Source: Brachypodium distachyon
Lineage: Eukaryota; Streptophyta; Magnoliopsida; Poales; Poaceae
Direction of reading: 5' to 3'
Length of the DNA stretch: 64,000 nucleotides
Assembly (NCBI RefSeq): GCF_000005505.3
Contig: NC_016133.3
Location: 50,557,237 to 50,621,236 of the forward strand
The notes under the pieces are model-generated. The model saw nothing but the letters and a program-made list of their open reading frames with translations, did no database searches and was not told where the DNA came from. Below, piece after piece: positions 1-12,065 of this stretch. Every line of letters starts with the position of its first letter. The first letter of the stretch is position 1. The translations under genes were made by a program, and so were the position numbers.

Positions 1-7
1 AATACTA

Positions 8-89
8 CTCCCTCTGTTCCGTAAAGATTGGCACAGATTTAAACTAGAGCTAATTCAAAGCCGTGCCAATCTTTATGGAACGGAGGGAG
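8..89. mobile_element. Stowaway MITE (82 bp) in UPF2 intron
   Basis: Near-perfect palindrome with CTCCCTCTGTTCC at one end and GGAACGGAGGGAG at the other, flanked by TA at 6-7 and 90-91. This matches Stowaway (Tc1/Mariner-derived) elements of grasses. It lies downstream of UPF2 exon 14, presumably in an intron. Confidence 0.85.
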
Positions 90-539
90 TATTATGATAC
101 ATAGTGCACCATATCAAGTGCAATCGGCCTCTGCACTTTGATTTGAGCACAAATTTAACATGAAATTTTCTAACAACTGATGTTGTTTTTAGTATTCTAG
201 CACTATGAAAAATACAACTTCAAATTCAAACTGAGTTGGGAGGGGAAAAAAACGTGTTCTCTGTGAACAGGGATTTAATCATTTGGCATCTTCTTTCCGT
301 AGATATATCATTTCAGTTTTTCCATTTTTGTTTCCTTAAAATAGAATGGATAAGAACTTGCAATTTTATACGCATAGAGTAATTTGAGAAGTACATCTAG
401 AACTTTTTAGGGAATATCTATGCTGATAAGCTGATTTCGTGCCCGAACGAAAAGCAAATGCATGAAAGGTGAACTGCATTGGATATGTTGCCATATGGCA
501 ATATCCAATAATTTTAAAGAACACTTCAATTGAAATGTA

Positions 540-620
540 CTCCCTCCGTTCCTAAATACTTATCATGGTTTTAGTGCAATTTGCACTAAAACCACGACAA
601 GTATTTAGGAACGGAGGGAG
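540..620. mobile_element. Stowaway MITE (81 bp) in UPF2 intron
   Basis: Inverted repeat with CTCCCTCCGTTCC/GGAACGGAGGGAG termini and TA duplications at 538-539 and 621-622. The whole element folds into one hairpin whose arms carry a TAAATACTT/AAGTATTTA core. Confidence 0.88.
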
Positions 621-770
621 TACATTATTGTGAGAGTCAGATAAGTCTTTATGTGTTAGCATCTGAAACACATTACAGAAGCGCATATAAAATATGATAA
701 GGAATGGCACTAGAAAATGAATTAAAGATAGCAAAATTTTCCAATCTTGCTGAAGGACACAAGTGCTTAC

Positions 771-3700
771 TTCTTGAGTTCCATGACCAAACAAAATGAT
801 AAGGTATAGTGTCTCAAATACAACTGATGAGTCGATATGCTTGTAGCTGTACAGCTCTCCAAGGAATCGCATGTGGGCAAGCCGCCTTTGTTGCATTGCA
901 TAATCATTCAACTCCAACCCAACCCTTATCTCTTCTAAAACCTAAATCAATTTAGACAAACAAATTAAATCAATTGGATGCCATCTGGCTGCACCTGCTT
1001 CGGTTTTGTAAAAATACAACCATTCTCATCAATCAAGAGGTAACTTTGCCGGCCATTCACATGTATGAGTTTCTCATGTGTATGCTTATGCGATAAAAGT
1101 AAATTTTGTCAAAGAGAAACTTCTCCTGGGATTGAAAACATCATTTAACACTTCAACTAAAGGAACTAACCTCATCTACCACGGCGACAGCAAAGTCATC
1201 ATGATATCGACTAAGACCAGCAGTGAGAAGAGCAATCAAATGAACTTGGCTGTACTTTCCCTTGTGAACCTTTAGAAAGCACTTTACAAGGTATTGCTGA
1301 CACTCTGCCCAAGGTAGCTTGCGTAATTGGCGAAGAACATGCTCAACACTTGATTTGTCAAGATCTGAGAAAAGCAACTTCCTTATGTACTGCACAGGAA
1401 GAAAAGCGGAAGAAATGTTCATTACTGCACTCTTTAGATAAGTTCAATGAAAAAGAGCAGACAAAAAGGGGTCAGAGAAGAAGTGGAAATCTTACTTGAT
1501 ACAGAGGTGGACGGACTTTTGAAACTCGGGCAGATCTTTCAGGTGGCTTACAGAGGTAGTAGGCATTTTCTACAAGGGTACTGTGGCGTGGATCCAAATT
1601 CTTAACATTTTTCAGCCGCATCAGTATCTCCAACATGTTAGCCATGCGAATTGTAGTTTCAGGTGAACGATATAAAAAACGTCCGCAAGTCTCGAGAAGG
1701 TTGCAGGCCACATCAATGTTATGATGACTGAAATCGTCTAGGCAGGCCTGCAAAAATGAACAATAAGCCCTCTGAGAAGCAGGTGGGAGTGCGAGCAACA
1801 TAGAAATTAATACTCCATGTATAAGACAATACCTTCAAACAACTAAAAACCAGAGCTGCAGGTGCAATTTTAAATTTGCACAACTCCCCGATAAATCTTA
1901 TGTTTTTTATTTTTGTTTCAATGTTGATCTGATCCTGAAAAGGAAACAAAACAGGGGAGAATAGTTAGTCACAGACTCACGGTACATCAGTTTATGTGGA
2001 TATCCTGCCCCCTGCATTTAAACTCCAACTACCTCCTGATTTTGAGGATGTAGGGGGACACTACAAGAGGATTGGTCACCCCTAAGTGCACCCAGCCCAG
2101 ATCAGGCCACGCCAGGGAAGGGCACTCCTGCCTTTCTTGCCCCCAAGTTAGGATTTTAATATTTCCAAAGATAGATTTGTATTCCTTATTTTGCGGGTAT
2201 CTCCATCTATACAAGGAGACCCCCTGCCGAAAAGCAGATGAGAAGCTATCATAATTTCTCCCGTCTCCTCCTTCCCTTCCTCTTTCCCTTGCTCCCTCTC
2301 CCTCCCTCGCTCCCCCTACGGGTTAACGGCAGTAAGATTCATGATCTACTGTCTATGTTTATGTTAGTGGCCTAACTTTGATTCTTGTGTTGACACTAAT
2401 ACAAAATACTGTCAAGTGTAGGGAAAGAAAGAAATTGTTAAGGTTAGGAAACAGGAACTTAGCAATGAGCAGAAAGAAGGCAAAAGAACGAAGAGTTAAT
2501 ATGATCACACCTTCTTATTTATTAAGAAGTTGAACTCCTCTTCAAGCATGGAGAGAAGCATACTAGGGACATCTTTCATACACAATGACAATGTAGCAAC
2601 CAACCGAGAATAGTAAGGTAAAAGTTCTAGAGAAGTCCTTGGAACACTGAATACGGCCCGCACAAGTTTCTTCCGGCTTGCTTTAGAATTCAGGTAGCAA
2701 AACTCAACCTGGAGAAACCAAAGTAGCTTGAGAATGATAACGAGCCTTAAATGTAGAGAGGATGGGCAATACAGCAGGAGTTAATACCGTCAATTGATCA
2801 ATAAGATCACGGCTAACACATCCTGGCAACCTCTGTAGCAGATTATCCAAACTTCCACCATCAGAGGCTCTTACTTTCTCTTTCTCCTTCTCAGTTTTTC
2901 TATCCAAATCCTTATCTTTGGTCTTTTCTTTTTCTGGATCTTTTCCCTTGTCTTTATCTTTGTCTTCATTATCCTTAGCTACATCATCTGTCTTCCCCTC
3001 CAGTTGATCTTCAGTGGCAGAAGAAGTTTGGGCATTATCATGTGCTTCAGTCTCTTGTTCTGCGCTTGATTCCTTCAAAAGCAAATTTCGTAAAATGGTT
3101 TACCACTGACCCTCAAAAAAAAATGGTAAACAAAGAAAATTTAAATTTTGTTTACACCACTACAAAAACAAACCATTATGTTGTTCTTGTTCATGTTCTA
3201 CATATCCCAAAAAAAAAACATCTAGAACGAAAAGATCAGCACTAGTTCTGAACTGTTGATATCTTCCAAACAAGCAGATGTGATCACAAAATAACATATT
3301 GACATCTAACAATCCAGTTTACACTGCTTAAAAAAATCCTGTTTACATAGAAAGGTATTCTAAAACCTTCTCATGCAGTAGCAAAGTGAACTGGCAGAAT
3401 GTACTGCTTGTAAGAAATCTGATTCTTACATTAGATTGTTCACGTCCTTTAGCATGTTGTTCATTCAACTTTTGTTCAGCTTCTCCCAATAACACAGCCG
3501 GCACAAATGCTCTGCACAAAAAGTATGTTGTGTAGTTTCAGAAGATTAATCTAGTAAATAACATAGTTAATGTAGTTTCATGGCAAGCTAGAGGATTAGA
3601 GATAATATGAAGAGAAACCTTAGATCAGGTAAGGATTCATAAAAAGTCTTGGTATCGTCATCATCCCAAATAGGTTCCAGTACAGATGATTCTTTTCCAG

Positions 3701-6700
3701 AAGAGGGGGTGACATCAGTCCCTGTAGTAACCCTTGTTGTGTTCCCATCATCTGGCATCACTGGAGGCTGCAAGTCAATAGCTTCAGCTAACCTGCAAAT
3801 GAAAAGGTTGCAGATCCCCATTAATCATAAATAAATAAAATATTAAATACATATCTGAATGGAAAAGTTGACATACTAGAAGGGGGTCATCAGAAAAAGT
3901 TACCTTTTCCTTTCTAACGAAATTTAAAAGATCCAACTAACTGAACATCTATGGTCCTTTGCATTGCTGAATGCAAAACGGTGTTAGCTTTCAATTTTAA
4001 GGCATCCCTAAGGCGTCGCTTAGCTGTCAGAGTGCCCTCTGGCGTCGAAGCGTCAAACCCGCCTTGGAGGGGAACGCTAGGTGTCCGCCTTAGGCCTGTG
4101 AGGCGTCTAGTGCGTCACTTAGGCGCAGTAGGGTGGCGCCCTGGGCAAATCAGATGCCATATCCAGGTGCAGCAGCCTCCCGAACAGGAAAGCAGAGAGC
4201 TGGTGGGAATTTGGGAGGGAAATGAGAGTAGGGGCAAAGAGAGCACAGGTACCAGTTAAAGAATTAATCGAGAGAGATCCTCTCTTTCTCTCTCTAGGCG
4301 GGCGACCAGGCTCCTCCTCTGGCGTAGGGGAGGCAGGGCGCCAGCTTCCTACTCCGGGCTCGGCTTCTCCTCTGGCGTAGGGCAGCCCCCCCCCCCCACC
4401 CACCCACCCCCCTTTACCTTCCTCTGCCTGCCTGCTCTCTTCCATCCTCTAGTCCTCCTGATGGTCTGTTCCAGTGTGTCCTGTCTCCTCTGTTTAGATT
4501 TTGGTGTTATATATGGACCTATTTTATGCCATTAGTCTAATGTTTAGATTTAGAATTTGGATTCAGAACTTATGTATTCAGATTTTTCACTATTTGTGGA
4601 CTGATAAGTGACAACTTCGGTTTATACCATATTTTTTCCATGTCCATGTAGCTTGCTGTTGGGGAGAAGAGCAAATGCAAAGAGTATGGGATGGATGGAT
4701 GTTATGTGGGCTCAAGAATCAACAATTTCAGTATCTAATCTATTTTGCTGCTATAGTAGGTCTAAGGCGTCGCGTCACCTTACGCTTTAGGCGCTTAAAA
4801 GTTGAAAAGGGGTCAGGGCGCCTCGCCTCGCCTTACCTCATTAAAAACCTTGCTATGAATTAGAACTAGACAGACAGCTGATTATGCTGCTATGAGTGCA
4901 CACAAATATATTAGAAATGGCATTCTCAAATAGATACTCACGAGGATACACCACGCAGTAACTGATCAAAAGACTTCCGGAGTTTCTCGTATGAAGCTGT
5001 GTTCTCATCACTTAATTCACCTTTGGCACTTAAAACTTTTGCATTCTCTGCCTCCATCAGATGAAGAGACTGGATGTATGGTGGATGGTTGGGGTGTAAG
5101 CATTAAGATATTAGATGAAAATCAAGGGATAAGAAGAGAATACAAACTAATAAACAGAAAGGTTGTAGTTACCGCATGTTCTGATTGTAACAATTCAGAC
5201 ACAGCATCATAGTAAGAGTTCAAGGCTTTCTTGAAGAACTTCTTCTGATCAGCAGTAACATTTAGGTCCTTAAAGAACTGCATCAATTCAAAATTTTATC
5301 CGTCAGCTAATTCAGTATGGTTATTAAACGTATCAGTCTTCTGACCAATAGGTGACATCTACAGCGCAGGCATGCTGCACTTGTAAACTCTTGAGAATAG
5401 TATGCAAAACAGTGTTTTGACCAATAGGTGGCCCATTTATCACAGTCATAATTCCATGCATGGAAATCCATTCCATGCTTAGGCTCTAATGCAAAGTGTG
5501 CCATCCTGTTTAAAAGCCTAATCCATATTAGCCCACTTTGCCATTAGTTGGACACTAATCAATTTAAGTGTTCAGTGTTAAAGGCTGCAAGCAGCATGTG
5601 CACTTACTAAAAAAAAGTTGATTTGGGGGCTCAAGGATGTGCCTCGAATTAAGCAAGAGCGGCTGGCTCTGCTTATTAAAGTCAAATGTGATGACCATTT
5701 TTTTTCCGCGGCCATTTGATCACCCTAATAAAATGGTGTTGGCACTTCAATTTCTTACCTCGTCATAAGGCTCGTGGCCATGAGACTGTAATCCTATGAA
5801 TAACCTCCCTTGACGAACAAAGGTAGAGAGAAGAGACAGATTTGTCTGAGTTGCTTCCCGGTCCTTCAAATGCTCCAGTGAAGTAAGATCTTTTATAATG
5901 TTTACAAAGATACTAGCATCTTCAACAATTCCAACAAAATATAGTTCAATCAGAAGTTTCAGTGTGCTTCTCTTCTTCATAGCTCTTGAGTTTTTGTCCA
6001 CATCCATATCATCTCCAGATTTACCAGGAAAGAAGACCTTCAGTAGACCTTGTATAAGACAAGGAGAGAAGTCCTTGTATCTTCGATGAAGCAGTGAGCA
6101 AACCTACATTACATTTAATACAATGGTTACTACATTACATAACCACATAGAAGTGAATCATTTGGAGGCTGACATGTTCATCATCAACTAAACCTCCTAG
6201 AAATGATGTGAAGCCATGCAACAACACGACAGCAATAAACAACCATAAAAGAACTAAAATATATGCAACAGCATGATGTAGACCAATGCGTCCAAATAAA
6301 ACAACTGAAAAATCTATGTAGCAGCACAGTGTAAAGGATATCACTAAGACAGGGAACATGCTTCATTAGGTAACCCAGAAGCTTGAAATAGACGAGTTCA
6401 ATAAACAAAAGATCTTGCCCAAGCACAGGGGACGGCTCAATAACACATGGGCATATTTTCTCATGAGTTAAGACGCATGCAAATTGCTATCATCAATTAC
6501 CTGAACAGCAGCTTGTATATCAGCAGAACGGAGTTTAGCCTCGCAAATATAAGAAACTGCTTCACTGACAAATTTGCTCAAGTTCACACTCTTCAACTCA
6601 TCCATTAACCCATCCTTTTGTTCATCATTTATTGTTTTGAGCTTCTTTATAACTGTTGTATTTCGTTTAATACTGGAGTCAAGAGTCCTCAGATAGTTTG

Positions 6701-9519
6701 CATCTGAAATTAGTGAGTAGTGTCAGACCATAATGATGATACAAAAACATCTGCATTACTTATCAGATCATAAATTGTCTACTCACAATTGAAGCATTAA
6801 TCCCCCATTTCAATGGAGAAAAACAAGAATATTAAAAGTGGTGAAATTAAGTAAAATAAGACAAATGATTATTGAAAATGGAGACATTGAGTGACTATTG
6901 GTATTAGCTTATTTTCATTGCTAAGGCTAAAAATGTGTATAAGCTACAGACATTCTTTGGTGCCTCATCCGCAAAAAACTCTCATGTGGGGATGCATGCT
7001 GCAAGGCAACAAGAACAGCTAAGCTAATACGTACAAATCAAATATATGAGTTCTCAGAGTGAGACAGGTGTGGATGGAAGGAAAGACCTCCAAACTATCA
7101 AGTAGGCCTGTCGATCGGCAGGTTTAGTCGGGTTCCGGTGTCAATCCGAGGGCCAACCCAATCTGCCGGGTTTGCGCGGTCTGGGTTAATCAGGTTTCAC
7201 GGTTTGATTGGGTCAAAGATGTAGCTTGCTGGCTGCACATCGGCTTGTTGGCTCATTACCATCCTCATCGATGGCAGGCGGATTGGAGCACGGATGGAAA
7301 AGCGATGATTTCTAGCTAGGTTGCTCTCCACTGCTGGGTTAAGAATCAAAATAAGAGAGAGAGTCCACCGTCTGGCACCATCAGTGACGGACTGACGGCA
7401 ATGTAAATTAAGCAGCTTTGACGGTGGCTCCTTCTCCATAATCCTGCTCAGACCTGAACAGAGGCCGTATCAGGAAAAGGAGGCTGCCTCACGGAGCTGA
7501 TTGGGGAGAATCTGGTGAATTTGGCTAAACCGATCAAGGTTGCCGTGAAATCGTATTATTATACTACTCCAATCAGAACAACCTTACACCCATGGCCTGA
7601 TTTTGAATAGAAGCTCAAGTCAGGGGCAGCATGCCTGCAAAAGCATGACGCTGTGCTGCCCAGGAGAAGCACGCGGCCGCTTGCAGCGTAGAAAGAGTGC
7701 GCTTCTGCCGTTGACGGTTTTGGTGGTTTCAACCTAGCCTCATCCCGGCCTGTATAAAACGGTACACACAGTTTGGCGGTTTGCACAGGTTAGATAGGCT
7801 TGTTCACCCTCAGAGACAGTTGTATTTCTTAATTTATTCGTGCACCACCTACAATACACATAAATACTTGCATTTATATTGAACATAAATTCACGCGGTC
7901 CCTCCTACTTCTATAAGCCTTTGAAGTTGTATTGAACAACATCATCCCACCACCCTCTGGGTGCGCATGAAATGGTCCTCAAGACATGTTAATGCCCAAA
8001 ATTCTCAGCTAAAAGGTTCACGGGCAAATTGCAGTTAATTTGTTCTGATGTTCTCTGTTGTGTAATCTAGTTAGTTATGGAATCCCAATATTTACTAATT
8101 ATTGTGATTCCAAAACAAGATGGTTTAAGCTAATTTCCATATCCAGAAGTAGAAATATATAAATGCTTCTGGAAAACCATCACAATGTCAGAAGGAATTG
8201 TGTAATCTAGTTAGTTATGGAATCCCAATATTTCCTAATTATTGTGGTTCCAAAACAAGATGGTTTAAGCTAATTTCCATATCCAGAAGTAGAAATATAT
8301 AAGTGCTTCTGGAAAACCATCACAATGTCAGATGGAACCTTAGCCTATCAAACTATGTAGGGGTCAATAAATAATTGAATAATTGGTAAAGCACTGTAGC
8401 AAATAAATAGATGATGGAGATAGCAGCAAGAAACTCATAGTGTCTGCAAAATCTACAATATCATTCATGCACTTCGATATGATGTTTCTCATATAAATTA
8501 CTTCTCCACTAACAAGAATAAAAACAAAGAATGTTTCTACAACTTCATATGAATCAATTTTCTGCAGGTATACATGGTGCACATGCTATACATTAATACG
8601 AATTAAGCATAAAACATTCAGGTATTTGAGTTAACCAGATTTTTTAAAAACATATCTATGGATTATTAATGAAAATAATGTCTACCAGGCCTTTCAGGAT
8701 TTTGGTTGCTTCGGCGAAGGGTAGTCTTTTGATCCATAAGTCTCTTATATTCTTCAATACGGGCCCCCTGCATACAGTCAAAATTTAGGTTCGGTGAGAA
8801 GGATTATTCACTTACAATGTTAGAAAGCTGAGATAGCCAATGTAAACAGTCACATAAGTGTTATGAAACTCCAAACAAGATGTGCCACAAAACCGTAGGA
8901 ACCGAAAATGAAACTAGCTGAGCTGTAGTCATTAGTCCAAATGTAAGAAACTACATTGAGTTATAGAAACTAGAAACCTACTAGGAGCAACGAAATAATT
9001 GTGTGTGGAGTGCTGTCTGCCTGAACAAATTTCTGCATGAGGATAACTAGACATGTTTCACCGATGGATAATTTCCTGTCGGTAATTAAGAACCTCATTA
9101 AATACCAATACTTGCTAATCGTATCAGGCCTAGCGAACAGCAGTCCTATCAGTGCCAAGTTTGTCAACAGAGTAATGTCAGGGTAGATTAGCAGTCGTAG
9201 GACAATACTGTTGGGTGGGTAAAGAAAAAGAAAGCCAAGATAACAATAGTAGATTGGCTAACAGAATTGTAAGTTCGAAACATCAGTAAATATCACCAGT
9301 CAATCAGTCATGCTTGCGTCAAGATAGCCAATTAACCTTCCAGAGTATTATGAGAGGCTCCTCGGAAAAGATAATTGGCTGTGTGCATCAATTGATGCAG
9401 AGGCCGGGGATCGTTTCCCCTTTTCGAAAGAAAAGGATTACCTCATCTTCCTGTTTGCTTTGGCGCGCCTCGTCGTCTTGCTTAGGGTCTGCAAGGTTCT
9501 CACTCTGACTGTTCTCCAT
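771..9519 (-). CDS. UPF2: UPF2, nonsense-mediated mRNA decay regulator (N-terminal 808 codons; 3' end beyond window)
   Basis: UPF2 is the scaffold that bridges UPF3 on exon-junction complexes to the helicase UPF1 during nonsense-mediated decay, at the cytoplasmic face of translation. Exons read (descending): 9442-9519, 8686-8767, 6501-6703, 5759-6103, 5173-5277, 4942-5069, 3619-3792, 3430-3511, 2788-3072, 2511-2708, 1833-1934, 1496-1747, 1171-1389, 771-941. All junctions keep phase and total 2,424 nt. Residues about 55-290 look like the first MIF4G domain, 405-455 form a very charged Lys/Glu/Asp linker, 455-640 the second MIF4G (LDNLLQRLPGCVSRDLIDQL), and the third starts near 675 (VEHVLRQLRKLPW) and is cut by the window edge. 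The UPF1-binding C-terminus is not in view. The start ATG at 9519 is the first in an exon beginning MENSQSENLADPK. Identification rests on recognised family sequence; no truncating lesion is seen. Confidence 0.93.
4005..4857. mobile_element. GGCG-rich insertion in UPF2 intron 6, probable non-autonomous DNA transposon
   Basis: The intron between exons 4942-5069 and 3619-3792 contains an island whose two ends repeat TAAGGCGTCGC-like words (4010-4135 and 4762-4835) in a context of TTTTAA/TTAAAA. The ends are loosely inverted. The middle has a CT-rich run and a C-homopolymer (4386-4412). No transposase is seen. Exact ends and superfamily are uncertain. Confidence 0.4.
7105..7830. other. Unassigned GC-richer insertion in UPF2 intron 2
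   Basis: The 1.98-kb intron between exons 8686-8767 and 6501-6703 has a middle stretch, about 7105-7830, that is clearly richer in G+C than the AT-rich DNA on both sides and holds only short, family-less open frames. It looks inserted, but I found no convincing terminal repeats. Confidence 0.3.
8059..8338. repeat. 140-bp tandem duplication in UPF2 intron 2
   Basis: Two adjacent copies (about 8060-8199 and 8200-8338) start with TGTAATCTAGTTAGTTATGG and differ at only a few positions, for example TTTACTAATT against TTTCCTAATT. The low divergence indicates a recent event. Confidence 0.93.
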
Positions 9520-10203
9520 TTTATTGTACAAAGTTACAACCAGGTAGAGGCAGTAGTAGGCTGCATAACAGAAGAAGGAAGTTGCATTTTTAGCCCAGAA
9601 TAGTTCACTGCCACTGTATTAGCGGTAAATAACATCAAAAGAGTAACACGCACACGCTCACACCTCCCCAAGCAAACAGTGCCGAAGACGCACACGCACA
9701 AATTAGACGGCTTCTCCCGGTTTATATGACGAGTTCGTGGAACCGCTAAATCCTAAAACCACTAGGGATCTCGAACTAAGCGGCCTAGGTGCAGCAAGAC
9801 GTCACGGCATAACAAAGCTCTGAAAATTAGGGGATTGGAGGGCACGGACTTGCTTTCCGGGCGAGGAGAGGGGGGGTCTCGGATAGGGCGGAGAGCGAGG
9901 CGACGGACGGGCCTAGTTGAAATTCGCGCAGCCTAGAAGATCTAGAGGAACCAGCACAGAGAGGAGGGGAGAGGAGAGGGAGGGAAGCGGGCACATACGT
10001 GAGGAACGGGAGCACCGGTTGCCGGCGACGAGCGCGCGTGGGCTGGTTAGGTCGGAGTCGAGCACGAGCACTGGGTTGGGGGAAAGACGAAGGAGACGGG
10101 GTTTGGGGCTCTGGACTGGAAAACCTGGGTCGCGAGAGCACGGCAAGCAAAGACGTCAGAATGGGCTTTTTTTTGAGAGAGAGAGGAACGTCGGAATGGG
10201 CTT
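9520..10203 (-). promoter_or_regulatory. UPF2 5' leader and promoter region
   Basis: Upstream of the UPF2 start codon is a GC-rich block (9830-10150) with purine-rich GAGAGGAGGGG tracts on the plus strand, so CT-rich on the UPF2 sense strand, as is common in plant leaders. No clear TATA box is seen and the transcription start cannot be placed. A 211-codon plus-strand open frame here looks like a GC-rich artefact. Confidence 0.4.
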
Positions 10204-11117
10204 GAGTGCATCTTCAACGGGCCCTGTTTTAGGGCCAGAGAAAAAAAAAGCCCTTACTTGGGTCCCTAAACTAGTAAGGCCCCTAGATGAAGCCATCCAG
10301 CCCCTATTTTCAGGGGCTCCCCAAAGGAGCCCTTACTCTCTGCCACATCACTTATCTTCCTCCCTTGCTCGTGCGCGCACCTCGTTGGCCTTCTCCTTCC
10401 GCCGCCTCACCTCGCCGGTGTCAAATCCCGCCGCCACCTCCACCTCCACATCACAAACTGCTGCTCCTCCTTCCACGCTCCTTGGCCGATGTCGTCAGGT
10501 CCCTGTGTGCCCCGCTGCCCCTGGCCGTCGACGAGCGCAAGGTCGACGATGAGCACAAGGCCGGTGCCTCACCTTGACGAGCGCGAGGCCCGCACCTCCC
10601 CTCTCGCCCTGCCACTGCCTGAGGTCGCGCACCCGCCACTGCCCGAGGCCGACGCCGTGCCTCCCCTCTCGCCCCGCCGCCGCCAAAGGCAGAGCCGCAC
10701 GCAAGGTTGCGCCGCCCGCCGCCGCCCGAGGCCGAGCCGCGCCCGAGGTCGCGCCGCTCGCCGCTGCCCGGGGCCGAGGCCTTGCCTCCCCTCTCGCCCC
10801 GCCCCCACCAGAGGCCGAGCCGCGCCTAAGGTCGCGCCCCCTGCCGCCCGCCGATGCCCGAGTGTGGGGATGGGGAGAGCTTGGCCATGGCGTGCCTGCG
10901 CCGAGGATGAGGAAGAAGATTAGATTTTGAGGAGAAAAGAACATGACCCACTGACATGTGGGTCCCATCTGTCGGTGTAATAGCAAAATAAAATAGGGGC
11001 TGGGATTTAAGGGCTAATGTTGAAGCTCGAGATAAAATAGGGGCTGGAAAATTTAAGGGGAAGCCCCTAAACAACAAGTAGGGGCCATGTTTTAGGAGCC
11101 ACTGCTGAAGATGCTCC
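10204..11117. mobile_element. Non-autonomous terminal-inverted-repeat element with GC-rich interior
   Basis: The left end begins GAGTGCATCTTCAACGGGCC; the reverse complement of the right end begins GGAGCATCTTCAGCAGTGGC. Inside both ends, words based on AGCCCCTATTTT recur in opposite orientation (10298-10320, 10986-11000, 11033-11047). The centre (about 10370-10920) is extremely GC-rich, unlike the arms, and contains repeated GCCCGAGGCCGAG-type words. It is either captured exon-like sequence (Pack-type) or expanded simple repeat. No transposase and no clear target duplication were found. Confidence 0.6.
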
Positions 11118-11310
11118 GAAGAGGACTTTCAAGAGAGCAATGAACGACCCGAAGGAGAGACGAAGGGCTCGTTCGGTTCAGTGGAATCGATTCCGAGGAA
11201 CCATCGGGCCTGCAGTTCGTTTCCCCGAGCGATAGAACCTCCGATGTTTCAAAAAAAAAGAAATTTGAAGGCCGAACCTCCGGTTTTGGTTTGAGCAGCC
11301 CACAGAATTA

Positions 11311-11344
11311 CTCCCTCCGATCCATATTAATCCATCGGAGGGAG
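11311..11344. mobile_element. Deleted Stowaway MITE (34 bp)
   Basis: CTCCCTCCGATCC and CGGAGGGAG ends flanked by TA, with almost the whole interior lost. It abuts the 3' edge of the RNase H-like relic. Confidence 0.65.
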
Positions 11345-12065
11345 TAGAAAAACGAAAAAATTCCACGTCCCTTTTTTCCCGGAAAAAACTCGGCGGGACC
11401 CAATCTCAGCCAAACAGTTGTCCTCGCAACACTCCTAGCAAGATTGGCGAGAGTATGACTAGATATATTCTGAGACCTGGTAATCTTTTCGAACTTGAAC
11501 GTCCTTCCCTTTCCCAATCAGACGCTTGATCTCTTGAATAAGAAACATATAAGGGGACCGATCCTCCTTGTTGGAGCTTAACATCGTCAGATGTTAAACA
11601 GTCCAACTAGGCAATAACAAGTTTTATCATCCACTGAACGGCAGGAGTCATGCCTTGCATGCAAGCTGCAATCTCTGCCTCCAACGGACCAGTATAGTTC
11701 CTGAGCACCCTGCACGGCGAGAAGATGATCATGCCTTGCTCGTCACGCAGGATCATGTCGGCGCCTGCTGTATTCGTCTCCTGTCCAAAGGACCCATCAC
11801 AACAAAGGGAGGTCCATCCTTCAGGTGGCCTTGTCCAAGCAGTATCTTGTTGCGGCTTGCACCTTGTACTACCAACACTGGTAGGATCGTCAAACAACAT
11901 GAGGGGAGTTTTCCCTTTCGTCAGGTCTGTTGCCGGATACTTCCGAATTAGCTGCAACGACATGAGATAGCTGTCAAGGAAGCTCCGTGATCCCTCTATC
12001 GCGACAAATTCCACGTCCGCCTTTGAATCGCCCCCTCCTAGTTCTCCTCTCCTCACTTCTCCCAC
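11340..12065 (-). pseudogene. RNase H-like (RVT_3) domain relic
   Basis: The minus-strand frame from 12065 to 11607 gives 152 residues ending in a plant RNase H-like domain of the kind found at the end of LINE polyproteins and in many stand-alone plant genes. Asp in SLCCDGSFG and Glu in GPLEAEIAAC are plausible catalytic residues. A TAG after KLVIA is followed at once by LDCLT, matching the family's ETDCLT strand with its Asp. A shift then moves the rest (SPYMFLIQEIKRLIGKG, then SHTLANLARSVARTTVWL) to another frame, ending near 11340. The domain is complete in content but broken by one stop and one frameshift. It could be a dead LINE 3' end or a dead gene copy. Confidence 0.7.

Noticed and set aside
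9917..10552. 211-codon plus-strand open frame starting MKFAQPRRSRGTS
   Set aside because: It runs from the UPF2 leader into the inverted-repeat element, is Arg/Ser/Pro-rich because of base composition, has overlapping open frames on both strands, and shows no family resemblance.
10489..10986. Several overlapping 80-160 codon frames on both strands
   Set aside because: All are by-products of a GC-rich, stop-poor interior. If coding sequence was captured there, I cannot tell which frame was used.
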